From positions 48,961,859 through 49,025,858 of the forward strand of contig JALIGW010000001.1 of the NCBI GenBank assembly GCA_023053685.1: 64,000 nt of DNA, read 5' to 3'. The notes beneath the pieces were generated by a model, which saw nothing but the letters and a program-made list of their open reading frames with translations, searched no databases and had not been told where the DNA came from. Positions within the stretch are counted from its first letter, which is position 1. Each line of letters begins with the position of its first letter. Of the stretch, positions 14,401 through 27,869 are shown in pieces. The translations under genes were made by a program, and so were the position numbers. Source of the stretch: Diadophis punctatus similis (taxonomy: Eukaryota > Chordata > Lepidosauria > Squamata > Dipsadidae).

Positions 14401-16793
14401 ATGCCTAACCCTAACCCTAAGTCGATTTTCAGTAAATGGGATTTTCCCATGTATTTTGCCAGGAAATATACAAAAGGCAGGATCGAAAAGTATGCACCCT
14501 CCTAAAAATACCAATGGGCTCCGAATCCAATGGCAATGTCCATTTTTCTCTCCAACTTCATGGTTACCTAACCCTAACCCTAAGTGGATTTTCAGTAAAT
14601 TGGATTTTCCCATGTATTTTGCCAGGAAATATACAAAAGGCAGGATCAAAAAGTATGCACCCTCCTAACCATACCAATGAGCTCTGAATCTAATGACAAT
14701 GTCCATTTTTCTCTCCGAATTCATGGTTACCTAACCCTAACCCTAAGTGGATTTTCTGTAAATGGGATTTTCCCATGTATTTTGCCAGGAAATATACAAA
14801 AGGCAGTATTGAGAAGTATACACCCTACTAACCATAGCGATGGGCTACGAATCCATTGGCGATCTCCATTTTGCGCTCCGAATTCATGGATGCCTAACCC
14901 TAACCCTAAGTCGATTTTCAGTAAATGGGATTTTCCCATGTATTTTGCCAGGAAATATACAAAAGGCAGGATCGAAAAGTATGCACCCTCCTAACCATAC
15001 CAATGGGCTCCGAATCCAATGGCAATGTCCATTTTTCTCTCCAACTTCATGGTTACCTAACCCTAACCCTAAGTGGATTTTCAGTAAATTGGATTTTCCC
15101 ATGTATTTTGCCAGGAAATATACAAAAGGCAGGATCGAAAAGTATGCACCCTCCTAACCATACTGATGGGCGACGAAACCATTGGCGATCTCCATTTTGC
15201 GCTCCGAATTCATGGATGCCTAACCCTAACCCTAAGTGGATTTTCTGTAAATGGGATTTTCCCATGTATTTTGCCAGGAAATATACAAAAGGCAGGATCG
15301 AAAAGTATGCACCCTCCTAACCATACTGATGGGCTACAAATCCATTGGCGATCTCCATTTTGCGCTCCGAACTCATGGATGCCTAACCCTAACCCTAAGT
15401 GGATTTTCAGTAAATGAGATTTTCCCACGTATTTTGCTAGGAAATATACAAAAGGCAGGATCGAAAAGTATGCACCCTCCTAACCATACCAATGGGCTCC
15501 GAATCCAACGGCAATGTCCATTTTTCTCTCCAACTTCATGGTTACCTAACCCTAACCCTAAGTGGATTTTCATTAAATGGGATTTTCCCATGTGTTTTGG
15601 CAGGAAATCTACAAAAGGCAGGCTCAAAAAGTATACACCATCCTAACCATAGCAATGGGCTCCGAATCCATTGGTGATCTCCATTTTGCACTCCGAATTC
15701 ATGGATACCTAACCCTAACCCTAAGTGGATTTTCAGTAAATTGGATTTTCCCATGTATTTTGCCAGGAAATATACAAAAGGCAGGATCGAAAAGTATGCA
15801 CCCTCCTAACCATACTGATGGGCTACGAAACCATTGGCGATCTCCATTTTGCACTCCGAATTCATGGATGCCTAACCCTAACCCTAAGTGGATTTTCAGT
15901 AAATGGGATTCTCCCATGTATTTTGCCAGGAAATATACAAAAGGCAGGATCAAAAAGTATGCACCCTCCTAACCATACCAATGGGCTCCGAATCCAATGG
16001 CAATGTCCATTTTTCTCTCCAACTTCATGGTTACCTAACCCTAACCCTAAGTGGATTTTCATTAAACGGGAATTTCCCATGTATTTTGGCAGGAAATCTG
16101 CAAAAGGCAGGATCGAAAAGTATACACCATCCTAACCATACCGATGGGCTCCGAATCCATTGGCAATCTCCATTTTGCACTCCGAATTCATGGATGCCTA
16201 ACCCTAACCCTAAGTGGATTTTCAGTAAATGGGATTCTCCCATGCATTTTGCCAGGAAATATACAAAAGGCAGGATCGAAAAGTATGCACCCTCCTAACC
16301 ATAGCAATGGGCTCCGAATCCAATGGCAATATCCATTTTTCTGTCCGAATTCATGGTTACCTAACCCTAACCCTAAGTGCATTTTCTGAAAATGGGATTC
16401 TCCCATGCATTTGCCAGGAAATATACAAAAGGCAGGATCGAAAAGTATACACCCTCCTAACCATATCGATGGACTACGAATCCATTTGCGATCTCCATTT
16501 TGCACTCCAAATTAATGGATACCAAACCCTAACCCTAAGTGGATTTTCAGTAAATGGAATTTTACCATGTATTTTGCCAGGAAATATACAAAAGGGAGAA
16601 TCGAAAAGTATGCACCCTCCTAACCATACCAATGGGCTCCGAATCCAATGCCAATGTCCATTTTTCTCTCCAAATTTATGGTTACCAAACCCGAAGACTA
16701 AGTGGATTTTCAGTAAATGGGATTTCCCCATGTATTTTGCCAGGAAATATACAAAATGCAGGATCGAAAAGTATACACCCTCCTAACCATACA

Positions 16794-16834
16794 GATGGAC
16801 TATGAATCCGCCGCCAATGGATTCATAGTCCATC
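16794..16834. repeat. Junction J1 copy 2
   Basis: Same 16-9-16 palindrome as the copy at 360-400. The downstream telomere motif is altered to GTTAGCGTTAGG, a change shared with the copies at 24,545 and 34,245. Confidence 0.95.
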
Positions 16835-17861
16835 GGTATGGTTAGGATATCCAAACTTTTCGATCCTACGTTTTGTATATTTCCTGGCAAAATACATGGG
16901 AAAATCCCATTTACTGAAAATCCACTTAGGGTTAGCGTTAGGTAACCATGAATTCGGAGAGAAAAATGGAGCGAATTCGGAGGGTTCCCAGGGTTAGGTA
17001 TCCATGAATTCGGAGAGAAAAAGGGACATTGCCATTGGATTCGGAGCCCATTGGTAAGGTTAGGAGGGTGCATACTTTTCGGTCCTGCCTTTTGTATATT
17101 TCCTGGCAAAATACATGGGAAAATCCCATTTACTGAAAATCCACTTAGGGTTAGGGTTAGGCATCCATGAATTCGGAGCGCAAAATGGAGATTGCCAATG
17201 GATTCGTAGCCCATCAGTATGGTTAGGAGGGTGCATACTTTTCGATCCTGCCTTTTGTATATTTCTTGGCAAAATACATGGGAAAATCCAATTTACTGAA
17301 AATCCACTTAGGGTTAGGGTTAGGTATCCATGAATTCTGAGCGCAAAATGGAGATCGCCAATGGATTCGGAGCCCATCGCTGTGGTTAGCAGGGTGCATA
17401 CTTTTCGATCCTGCCTTTTGTATATTTCCTGGCAATATACATGGGAAAATCCAATTTACTGAAAATCCACTTAGGGTTAGGGTTAGGTATCCATGAATTC
17501 GGATTGCAAAATGGAGATCGCCTTTGGATACGTAGCCAATCACTATGGTTAGGAGGGTGCATACTTTTCGATCCTGCCTTTTGTATATTTCCTGACAAAA
17601 TACATGGGAAAATCCCATTTACTGAAAATCCACTTAGGGTTAGGGTTAGGTATCCATGAATTCGGATTGCAAAATGGAGATCGCCATTGGATACGTAGCC
17701 CATTGGTATGGTTAGGAGGGTGCATACTTTTTGATCCTGCCTTTTGTATATTTCCTGGCAAAATACATGGGAAAATCCCATTTACTGAAAATCCACTTAC
17801 GGTTAGAGTTAGGCATCTATGAATTCGGAGCGCAAAATGGAGATCGCCAATGGATTCGTAG
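16819..17861 (-). repeat. Satellite block 4, TTAGGG orientation
   Basis: About 6.4 monomers between J1 copy 2 and J2 copy 2, including the 56-bp truncated monomer near 16,935-16,991. Confidence 0.9.
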
Positions 17862-17922
17862 GCCATCATGGGCTACGAATCCATTGGCGATCTCCATTTT
17901 GCGCTCCGAATTCATGGATGCC
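17812..17922. repeat. Junction J2 copy 2 (- to + switch)
   Basis: Arms of 50 nt (17,812-17,861 and 17,873-17,922) pair with one mismatch around the 11-nt spacer GCCATCATGGG. The first telomere motif to the right has one hexamer fewer than usual. Confidence 0.93.
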
Positions 17923-18690
17923 TAACCCTAAGTGGATTTTCTATAAATGGGATTGTCCCATGTATTTTGCCAGGAAATATACAAAAGACAGTATTGAAAA
18001 GTATACACCCTGCTAACCATAGCGATGGGCTCTGAATCCATTGGTGATCTCCATTTTGCGCTCCGAATTCATGGATGCCTAACCCTAACCCTAAGTGGAT
18101 TTTCTGTAAATGGGATTTTCCCATGTATTTTGCCAGGAAATCTACAAAAGGCAGGATCAAAAAGTATGCACCCCCATAACCATACAATGGGCTCCGAATC
18201 CAATGGCGATCTCCATTTTGCACTCCGAATTCATGGATACCTAACCCTAACCCTAAGTGGATTTTCAGTAAATTGGATTTTCCCATGTATTTTGCCAGGA
18301 AATATACAAAAGGCAGGATCGAAAAGTATACACCCTCCTAACCATATCGATGGACTACGAATCCATTTGCGATCTCCATTTTGCACTCCAAATTAATGGA
18401 TACCAAACCCTAACCCTAAGTGGATTTTCAGTAAATGGAATTTTCCCATGTATTTTGCCAGGAAATATACAAAAGGGAGAATCGAAAAGTATGCACCCTC
18501 CTAACCATACCAATGGGCTCCGAATCTAATGCCAATGTCCATTTTTCTCTCCAAATTTATGGTTACCAAACCCGAAGACTAAGTGGATTTTCAGTAAATG
18601 GGATTTCCCCATGTATTTTGCCAGGAAATATACAAAATGCAGGATCGAAAAGTATACACCCTCCTAACCATACAGATGGACTATGAATCC
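17873..18690 (+). repeat. Satellite block 5, CCCTAA orientation
   Basis: About five monomers, ending with the telomere-less monomer that precedes J1. Confidence 0.9.
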
Positions 18691-18715
18691 GCCGCCAATG
18701 GATTCATAGTCCATC
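18675..18715. repeat. Junction J1 copy 3
   Basis: Core identical to the copy at 360-400. Followed by the 56-bp truncated monomer near 18,816-18,872. Confidence 0.95.
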
Positions 18716-20224
18716 GGTATGGTTAGGATATCCAAACTTTTCGATCCTACGTTTTGTATATTTCCTGGCAAAATACATGGGAAAATCCCATTTACTGAAA
18801 ATCCACTTAGGGTTAGGGTTAGGTAACCATGAATTCGGAGAGAAAAATGGAGCGAATTCGGAGGGTTCCCAGGGTTAGGTAACCATGAATTCGGAGAGAA
18901 AAATGGACATTGCCATTGGATTCGGAGCCCATTGGTATGGTTAGGAGGGTGCATACTTTTCGGTCCTGCCTTTTGTATATTTCCTGGCAAAATACATGGG
19001 AAAATCCCATTTACTGAAAATCCACTTAGGGTTAGGGTTAGGTATCCATGAATTCGGAGTGCAAAATGGAGATCGCCATTGGATTCGGAGCCCATTGTAT
19101 GGTTATGGGGGTGCATACTTTTTGATCCTGCCTTTTGTAGATTTCCTGGCAAAATACATGGGAAAATCCCATTTACAGAAAATCCACTTAGGGTTAGGGT
19201 TAGGCATCCATGAATTCGGAGCGCAAAATGGAGATCGCCAATGGTTTCGTAGCCCATCAGTATGGTTAGGAGGGTGCATACTTTTCGATCCTGCCTTTTG
19301 TATATTTCCTGGCAAAATACATGGGAAAATCCAATTTACTGAAAATCCACTTAGGGTTAGGGTTAGCTATCCATGAATTCGGAGTGCAAAATGGAGATCA
19401 CCAATGGATTCGGAGCCCATCGCTATGGTTAGGATGGTGTATACTTTTTGAACCTGCCTTTTGTAGATTTCCTGCCAAAACACATGGGAAAATCCCATTT
19501 AATGAAAATCCACTTAGGGTTAGGGTTAGGTAACCATGAAGTTGGAGAGAAAAATGGACATTGCCATTGGATTCGGAGCCCATTGGTATGGTTAGGAGGG
19601 TGCATACTTTTCGATCCTGCCTTTTGTATATTTCCTGGCAAAATACATGGGAAAATCCCATTTACTGAAAATCCACTTAGGGTTAGGGTTAGGCATCCAT
19701 GAGTTCGGAGCGCAAAATGGATATCGCCAATGGATTTGTAGCCCATCAGTATGGTTAGGAGGGTGCATACTTTTCGATCCTGCCTTTTGTATATTTCCTG
19801 GCAAAATACATGGGAAAATCCCATTTACAGAAAATCCACTTAGGGTTAGGGTTAGGCATCCATGAATTCGGAGCGCAAAATGGAGATCGCCAATGGTTTC
19901 GTAGCCCATCAGTATGGTTAGGAGGTTGCATACTTTTCGATCCTGCCTTTTGTATATTTCCTGGCAAAATACATGGGAAAATCCAATTTACTGAAAATCC
20001 ACTTAGGGTTAGGGTTAGGTATCCATGAATTCGGAGTGCAAAATGGAGATCACCAATGGATTCAGAGCCCATCGCTATGGTTAGCAGGGTGTATACTTTT
20101 CAATACTGTCTTTTGTATATTTCCTGGCAAAATACATGGGAAAATCCCATTTACAGAAAATCCACTTAGGGTTAGGCATCCATGAATTCGGGGCGCAAAA
20201 TGGAGATCGCCAATGGATTCGTAG
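18700..20224 (-). repeat. Satellite block 6, TTAGGG orientation
   Basis: About 9.4 monomers, ending at a reverse-complemented J2. Confidence 0.9.
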
Positions 20225-20285
20225 CCCATGATGGCCTACGAATCCATTGGCGATCTCCATTTTGCGCTCCGAATTCATAGATGCC
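20175..20285. repeat. Junction J2 copy 3, inverted form
   Basis: The 11-nt spacer reads CCCATGATGGC, the reverse complement of the usual J2 spacer. The arm variants are also swapped: CATAGATGCC and the ACCGTAAG telomere variant now lie to the right, so the whole junction is flipped. Confidence 0.92.
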
Positions 20286-20734
20286 TAACCCTAACCGTAA
20301 GTGGATTTTCAGTAAATGGGATTTTCCCATGTATTTTGCCAGGAAATATACAAAAGGCAGGATCAAAAAGTATGCACCCACCGAACCATACCAATGGGCT
20401 ACGTATCCAATGGTGATCTCCATTTTGCAATCCGAATTCATGGATACCTAACCCTAACCCTAAGTGGATTTTCAGTAAATGGGATTTTCCCATGTATTTT
20501 GTCAGGAAATATACAAAAGGCAGTATTGAAAAGTATACACCCTGCTAACCATAGCGATGGGCTCCGAATCCAATGCCAATGTCCATTTTTCTCTCCAAAT
20601 TTATGGTTACCAAACCCGAAGACTAAGTGGATTTTCAGTAAATGGGATTTCCCCATGTATTTTGCCAGGAAATATACAAAATGCAGGATCGAAAAGTTTA
20701 CACCCTCCTAACCATACAGATGGACTATGAATCC
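20236..20734 (+). repeat. Satellite block 7, CCCTAA orientation (499 bp)
   Basis: About three monomers. The same 499-bp block recurs at 25,781-26,279 and 35,481-35,979. Confidence 0.9.
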
Positions 20735-20759
20735 ACCGCCAATGGATTCATAGTCCATC
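20719..20759. repeat. Junction J1 copy 4
   Basis: Arms perfect. The spacer is ACCGCCAAT rather than GCCGCCAAT, the only spacer change seen among the 12 copies. Confidence 0.95.
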
Positions 20760-21774
20760 GGTATGGTTAGGATATCCAAACTTTTCGATCCTACGTTTTG
20801 TATATTTCCTGGCAAAATACATGGGAAAATCCCATTTACTGAAAATCCACTTAGGGTTAGGGTTAGGTAACCATGAATTCGGAGAGAAAAATGGAGCGAA
20901 TTCGGAGGGTTCCCAGGGTTAGGTAACCATGAATTCGGAGAGAAAAATGGACATTGCCATTGGATTCGGAGCCCATTGGTATGGTTAGGAGGGTGCATAC
21001 TTTTCGGTCCTGCCTTTTGTATATTTCCTGGCAAAGTACATGGGAAAATCCCATTTACTGAAAATCCACTTAGGGTTAGGGTTAGGCATCCATGAATTCG
21101 GAGCGCAAAATGGAGATCGCCAATGGATTCGTAGCCCATCAGTATGGTTAGGAGGGTGCATACTTTTCGATCTTGCCTTTTGTATATTTCCTGGCAAAAT
21201 ACATAGGAAAATCCAATTTACTGAAAATCCACTTAGGGTTAGGGTTAGGTATCCATGAATTCGGAGTGCAAAATGGAGATCACCAATGGATTCAGAGCCC
21301 ATCGCTATGGTTAGCAGGGTGTATACTTTTCAATACTGTCTTTTGTATATTTCCTGGCAAAATCCCATTTACAGAAAATCCACATAGGGTTAGGGTTAGG
21401 TAACCATGAATTCGGAGAGAAAAATGGACATTGCCATTGCATTCGGAGCCCATTGGTATGGTTAGGATGGTGCATGCTTTTTGATCCTGCCTTTTGTATA
21501 TTTCCTGGCAAAATACATGGGAAAATCCCATTTACAGAAAATCCACTTAGGGTTAGGGTTAGGTATCCATGAATTCTGAGCGCAAAATGGAGATCGCCAA
21601 TGGATTCGGAGCCCATCGCTATGGTTAGCAGGGTGTATACTTTTCAATACTGCCTTTTGTATATTTCCTGGCAATATACATGGGAAAATCCCATTTACTG
21701 AAAATCCACTTACGGTTAGGGTTAGGCATCTATGAATTCGGAGCGCAAAATGGAGATCGCCAATGGATTCGTAG
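20744..21774 (-). repeat. Satellite block 8, TTAGGG orientation
   Basis: About 6.3 monomers. The 9.8-kb duplication begins inside it at about 21,283. Confidence 0.9.
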
Positions 21775-21835
21775 GCCATCATGGGCTACGAATCCATTGG
21801 CGATCTCCATTTTGAGCTCCGAATTCATGGATGCC
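21725..21835. repeat. Junction J2 copy 4
   Basis: Standard orientation. The right arm carries TTTTGAGCTCC in place of TTTTGCGCTCC, a variant shared only with the copy at 31,588-31,698. Confidence 0.93.
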
Positions 21836-24560
21836 TAACCCTAAGTGGATTTTCTGTAAATGGGATTTTCCCATGTATTTTGCCAGGAAATATACAAAAG
21901 ACAGTATTGAAAAGTATACACCCTGCTAACCATAGCGATGGGCTCTGAATCCATTGGTGATCTCCATTTTGCACTCCGAATTCATGGATACCTAACCCTA
22001 ACCCTTAGTGGATTTTCAGTAAATTGGATTTTCCTATGTATTTTGCCAGGAAATATACAAAAGGCAAGATCGAAAAGTATGCACCCTCCTAACCATACTG
22101 ATGGGCTACGAATCCATTGGCGATCTCCATTTTGCGCTCCGAATTCATGGATGCCTAACCCTAACCCTAAGTGGATTTTCAGTAAATGGGATTTTCCCAT
22201 GTATTTTGCCAGGAAATATACAAAAGGCAGGATTGAAAAGTATGCACCCTCCTAACCATACCAATGGGCTCCGAATCCAATGGCAATGTCCATTTTTCTC
22301 TCCAACTTCATGGTTACCTAACCCTAACCCTAAGTGGATTTTCATTAAACGGGATTTTCCCATGTATTTTGGCAGGAAATCTGCAAAAGGCAGGATCGAA
22401 AAGTATACACCCTCCTAACCATATCGATGGACTACGAATCTATTTGCGATCTCCATTTTGCACTCCGAATTCATGGATGCCTAACCCTAACCCTAAGTGG
22501 ATTTTCAGTAAATGGGATTCTCCCATGCATTTTGCCAGGAAATATACAAAAGGCAGGATCAAAAAGTATGCACCCTCCTAACCATACCAATGAGCTCTGA
22601 ATCTAATGACAATGTCCATTTTTCTCTCCGAATTCATGGTTACCTAACCCTAACCCTAAGTGGATTTTCTGTAAATGGGATTTTCCCATGTATTTTGCCA
22701 GGAAATATACAAAAGGCAGTATTGAAAAGTATACACCCTACTAACCATAGCGATGGGCTACGAATCCATTGGCGATCTCCATTTTGCGCTCCGAATTCAT
22801 GGATGCCTAACCCTAACCCTAAGTCGATTTTCAGTAAATGGGATTTTCCCATGTATTTTGCCAGGAAATATACAAAAGGCAGGATCGAAAAGTATGCACC
22901 CTCCTAACCATACCAATGGGCTCCGAATCCAATGGCAATGTCCATTTTTCTCTCCAACTTCATGGTTACCTAACCCTAACCCTAAGTGGATTTTAAGTAA
23001 ATTGGATTTTCCCATGTATTTTGCCAGGAAATATACAAAAGGCAGGATCAAAAAGTATGCACCCTCCTAACCATACCAATGAGCTCTGAATCTAATGACA
23101 ATGTCCATTTTTCTCTCCGAATTCATGGTTACCTAACCCTAACCCTAAGTGGATTTTCTGTAAATGGGATTTTCCCATGTATTTTGCCAGGAAATATACA
23201 AAAGGCAGTATTGAAAAGTATACACACTACTAACCATAGCGATGGGCTACGAATCCATTGGCGATCTCCATTTTGCGCTCCGAATTCATGGATGCCTAAC
23301 CCTAACCCCAAGTGGATTTTCTGTAAATGGGATTTTCCCATGTATTTTGCCAGGAAATATACAAAAGGCAGGATCGAAAAGTATGCACCCTCCTAACCAT
23401 ACTGATGGGCTACAAATCCATTGGCGATCTCCATTTTGCGCTCCGAACTCATGGATGCCTAACCCTAACCCTAAGTGGATTTTCAGTAAATGGGATTTTC
23501 CCACGTATTTTGCCAGGAAATATACAAAAGGCAGGATCGAAAAGTATGCACCCTCCTAACCATACCAATGGGCTCCGAATCCAACGGCAATGTCCATTTT
23601 TCTCTCCAACTTCATGGTTACCTAACCCTAACCCTAAGTGGATTTTCTATAAATGGGATTTTCCCATGTGTTTTGGCAGGAAATCTACAAAAGGCAGGCT
23701 CAAAAAGTATACACCATCCTAACCATAGCGATGGGCTCCGAATCCATTGGTGATCTCCATTTTGCACTCCGAATTCATGGATACCTAACCCTAACCCTAA
23801 GTGGATTTTCAGTAAATTGGATTTTCCCATGTATTTTGCCAGGAAATATACAAAAGGCAGGATCGAAAAGTATGCACCCTCCTAACCATACTGATGGGCT
23901 ACGAAACCATTGGCGATCTCCATTTTGCACTCCGAATTCATGGATGCCTAACCCTAACCCTAAGTGGATTTTCAGTAAATGGGATTCTCCCATGTATTTT
24001 GCCAGGAAATATACAAAAGGCAGGATCAAAAAGTATGCACCCTCCTAACCATACCAATGGGCTCCGAATCCAATGGCAATGTCCATTTTTCTCTCCAACT
24101 TCATGGTTACCTAACCCTAACCCTAAGTGGATTTTCATTAAACGGGATTTTCCCATGTATTTTGGCAGGAAATCTGCAAAAGGCAGGATCGAAAAGTATA
24201 CACCATCCTAACCATACCGATGGGCTCCGAATCCATTGGCAATCTCCATTTTGCGCTCCGAATTCATGGATGCCTAACCCTAACCCTAAGTCGATTTTCA
24301 GTAAATGGGATTTTCCCATGTATTTTGCCAGGAAATATACAAAAGGCAGGATCGAAAAGTATGCACCCTCCTAACCATACCAATGGGCTCCGAATCCAAT
24401 GCCAATGTCCATTTTTCTCTCCAAATTTATGGTTACCAAACCCGAAGACTAAGTGGATTTTCAGTAAATGGGATTTTCCCATGTGTTTTGGCAGGAAATA
24501 TACAAAATGCAGGATCGAAAAGTATACACCCTCCTAACCATACAGATGGACTATGAATCC
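21786..24560 (+). repeat. Satellite block 9, CCCTAA orientation
   Basis: 2,775 bp, about 17 monomers. Exactly one monomer longer than its duplicate at 31,649-34,260. Confidence 0.9.
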
Positions 24561-24585
24561 GCCGCCAATGGATTCATAGTCCATC
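24545..24585. repeat. Junction J1 copy 5
   Basis: Core identical to copy 1. The monomer before it has a hybrid end (GTGTTTTGGCAGGAAATATAC) shared with the copy at 34,245. Confidence 0.95.
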
Positions 24586-25769
24586 GGTATGGTTAGGATA
24601 TCCAAACTTTTCGATCCTACGTTTTGTATATTTCCTGGCAAAATACATGGGAAAATCCCATTTACTGAAAATCCACTTAGGGTTAGCGTTAGGTAACCAT
24701 GAATTCGGAGAGAAAAATGGAGCGAATTCGGAGGGTTCCCAGGGTTAGGTAACCATGAATTCGGAGAGAAAAAGGGACATTGCCATTGGATTCGGAGCCC
24801 ATTGGTAAGGTTAGGAGGGTGCATACTTTTCGGTCCTGCCTTTTGTATATTTCCTGGCAAAATACATGGGAAAATCCCATTTACTGAAAATCCACTTAGG
24901 GTTAGGGTTAGGCATCCATGAATTCGGAGCGCAAAATGGAGATTGCCAATGGATTCGTAGCCCATCAGTATGGTTAGGAGGGTGCATACTTTTCGATCCT
25001 GCCTTTTGTATATTTCCTGGCAAAATACATGGGAAAATCCAATTTACTGAAAATCCACTTAGGGTTAGGGTTAGGTATCCATGAAATCTGAGCGCAAAAT
25101 GGAGATCACCAATGGATTCGGAGCCCATCGCTATGGTTAGCAGGGTGCATACTTTTCGATCCTGCCTTTTGTATATTTCCTGGCAATATACATGGGAAAA
25201 TCCAATTTACTGAAAATCCACTTAGGGTTAGGGTTAGGTATCCATGAATTCGGATTGCAAAATGGAGATCGCCATTGGATACGTAGCCAATCACTATGGT
25301 TAGGAGGGTGCATACTTTTTGATCCTGCCTTTTGTATATTTCCTGGCAAAATACATGGGAAAATCCCATTTACAGAAAATCCACTTAGGGTTAGGGTTAG
25401 GCATCCATGAATTCGGAGCGCAAAATGGAGATCGCCAATGGTTTCGTAGCCCATCAGTATGGTTAGGAGGGTGCATACTTTTCGATCCTGCCTTTTGTAT
25501 ATTTCCTGGCAAAATACATGGGAAAATCCAATTTACTGAAAATCCACTTAGGGTTAGGGTTAGGTATCCATGAATTCGGAGTGCAAAATGGAGATCACCA
25601 ATGGATTCAGAGCCCATCGCTATGGTTAGCAGGGTGTATACTTTTCAATACTGTCTTTTGTATATTTCCTGGCAAAATACATGGGAAAATCCCATTTACA
25701 GAAAATCCACTTAGGGTTAGGCATCCATGAATTCGGGGCGCAAAATGGAGATCGCCAATGGATTCGTAG
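24570..25769 (-). repeat. Satellite block 10, TTAGGG orientation
   Basis: 1,200 bp, matching block 16 in length and order. Confidence 0.9.
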
Positions 25770-25830
25770 CCCATGATGGCCTACGAATCCATTGGCGATC
25801 TCCATTTTGCGCTCCGAATTCATAGATGCC
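25720..25830. repeat. Junction J2 copy 5, inverted form
   Basis: Spacer CCCATGATGGC at 25,770-25,780. Same flipped arrangement as 20,175-20,285. Confidence 0.92.
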
Positions 25831-26279
25831 TAACCCTAACCGTAAGTGGATTTTCAGTAAATGGGATTTTCCCATGTATTTTGCCAGGAAATATACAAAA
25901 GGCAGGATCAAAAAGTATGCACCCTCCTAACCATACCAATGGGCTACGTATCCAATGGTGATCTCCATTTTGCAATCCGAATTCATGGATACCTAACCCT
26001 AACCCTAAGTGGATTTTCAGTAAATGGGATTTTCCCATGTATTTTGTCAGGAAATATACAAAAGGCAGTATTGAAAAGTATACACCCTGCTAACCATAGC
26101 GATGGGCTCCGAATCCAATGCCAATGTCCATTTTTCTCTCCAAATTTATGGTTACCAAACCCGAAGACTAAGTGGATTTTCAGTAAATGGGATTTCCCCA
26201 TGTATATTGCCAGGAAATATACAAAATGCAGGATCGAAAAGTTGACACCCTCCTAACCATACAGATGGACTATGAATCC
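25781..26279 (+). repeat. Satellite block 11, CCCTAA orientation (499 bp)
   Basis: Second copy of the 499-bp block. Ends with a GTTGACACCC variant shared with block 17. Confidence 0.9.
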
Positions 26280-26304
26280 GCCGCCAATGGATTCATAGTC
26301 CATC
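26264..26304. repeat. Junction J1 copy 6
   Basis: Core identical to copy 1. Confidence 0.95.
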
Positions 26305-27808
26305 GGTATGGTTAGGATATCCAAACTTTTCGATCCTACGTTTTGTATATTTCCTGGCAAAATACATGGGAAAATCCCATTTACTGAAAATCCACTTAGG
26401 GTTAGGGTTAGGTAACCATGAATTCGGAGAGAAAAATGGAGCGAATTCGGAGGGTTCCCAGGGTTAGGTAACCATGAATTCGGAGAGAAAAATGGACATT
26501 GCCATTGGATTCGGAGCCCATTGGTATGGTTAGGAGGGTGCATACTTTTCGGTCCTGCCTTTTGTATATTTCCTGGCAAAATACATGGGAAAATCCCATT
26601 TACTGAAAATCCACTTAGGGTTAGGGTTAGGCATCCATGAATTCGGAGCGCAAAATGGAGATCGCCAATGGATTCGTAGCCCATCAGTATGGTTAGGAGG
26701 GTGCATACTTTTCGATCTTGCCTTTTGTATATTTCCTGGCAAAATACATAGGAAAATCCAATTTACTGAAAATCCACTTAGGGTTAGGGTTAGGTATCCA
26801 TGAATTCGGAGTGCAAAATGGAGATCACCAATGGATTCAGAGCCCATCGCTATGGTTAGCAGGGTGTATACTTTTCAATACTGTCTTTTGTATATTTCCT
26901 GGCAAAATCCCATTTACAGAAAATCCACATAGGGTTAGGGTTAGGTAACCATGAATTCGGTGAGAAAAATGGACATTGCCATTGCATTCGGAGCCCATTG
27001 GTATGGTTAGGATGGTGCATGCTTTTTGATCCTGCCTTTTGTATATTTCCTGGCAAAATACATGGGAAAATCCCATTTACAGAAAATCCACTTAGGGTTA
27101 GGGTTAGGTATCCATGAATTCTGAGCGCAAAATGGAGATCGCCAATGGATTCGGAGCCCATCGCTATGGTTAGGAGGGTGCATACTTTTCGATCCTGCCT
27201 TTTGTATATTTCCTGGCAAAATACATGGGAAAATCCAATTTACTGAAAATCCACTTAGAGTTAGGGTTAGGTATCCATGAATTCGGAGTGCAAAATGGAG
27301 ATCGCCAATGGATTCGAAGCCCATCGCTATGGTTAGCAGGGTGTATACTTTTCAATACTGCCTTTTGTATATTTCCTGACAAAATACATGGGAAAATCCC
27401 ATTTACTGAAAATCCACTTAGGGTTAGGGTTAGGTATCCATGAATTCGGATTGCAAAATGGAGATCGCCATTGGATACGTAGCCCATTGGTATGGTTAGG
27501 AGGGTGCATACTTTTCGATCCTGCCTTTTGTATATTTCCTGGCAATATACATGGGAAAATCCAATTTACTGAAAATCCACTTAGGGTTAGGGTTAGGTAT
27601 TCATGAATTCGGATTGCAAAATGGAGATCGCCATTGGATACGTAGCCCATTGGTATGGTTAGGAGGGTGCATACTTTTTGATCCTGCCTTTTGTATATTT
27701 CCTGGCAAAATACATGGGAAAATCCCATTTACTGAAAATCCACTTACGGTTAGGGTTAGGCATCTATGAATTCGGAGCGCAAAATGGAGATCGCCAATGG
27801 ATTCGTAG
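26289..27808 (-). repeat. Satellite block 12, TTAGGG orientation
   Basis: 1,520 bp, same length as block 18. Includes a shortened monomer near 26,898 in which TACATGGGAAAATCC is partly lost. Confidence 0.9.
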
Positions 27809-27869
27809 GCCATCATGGGCTACGAATCCATTGGCGATCTCCATTTTGCGCTCCGAATTCATGGATGCC
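27759..27869. repeat. Junction J2 copy 6
   Basis: Standard orientation, spacer at 27,809-27,819, arms differ at one base. Confidence 0.93.

Larger units (their letters stand above)
1259..16809 (+). repeat. Satellite block 3, CCCTAA orientation, longest uniform block (~15.5 kb)
   Basis: About 95 monomers in one orientation. It contains nested higher-order repeats. Segments near 3,660-5,150, 8,420-9,520 and 11,310-12,800 are near-copies. About 830 bp at 1,800-2,630 recurs at 4,890-5,720 (offset 3,092). A chimeric monomer at about 8,277-8,489 joins a telomere-less class to an ordinary class. Confidence 0.92.
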
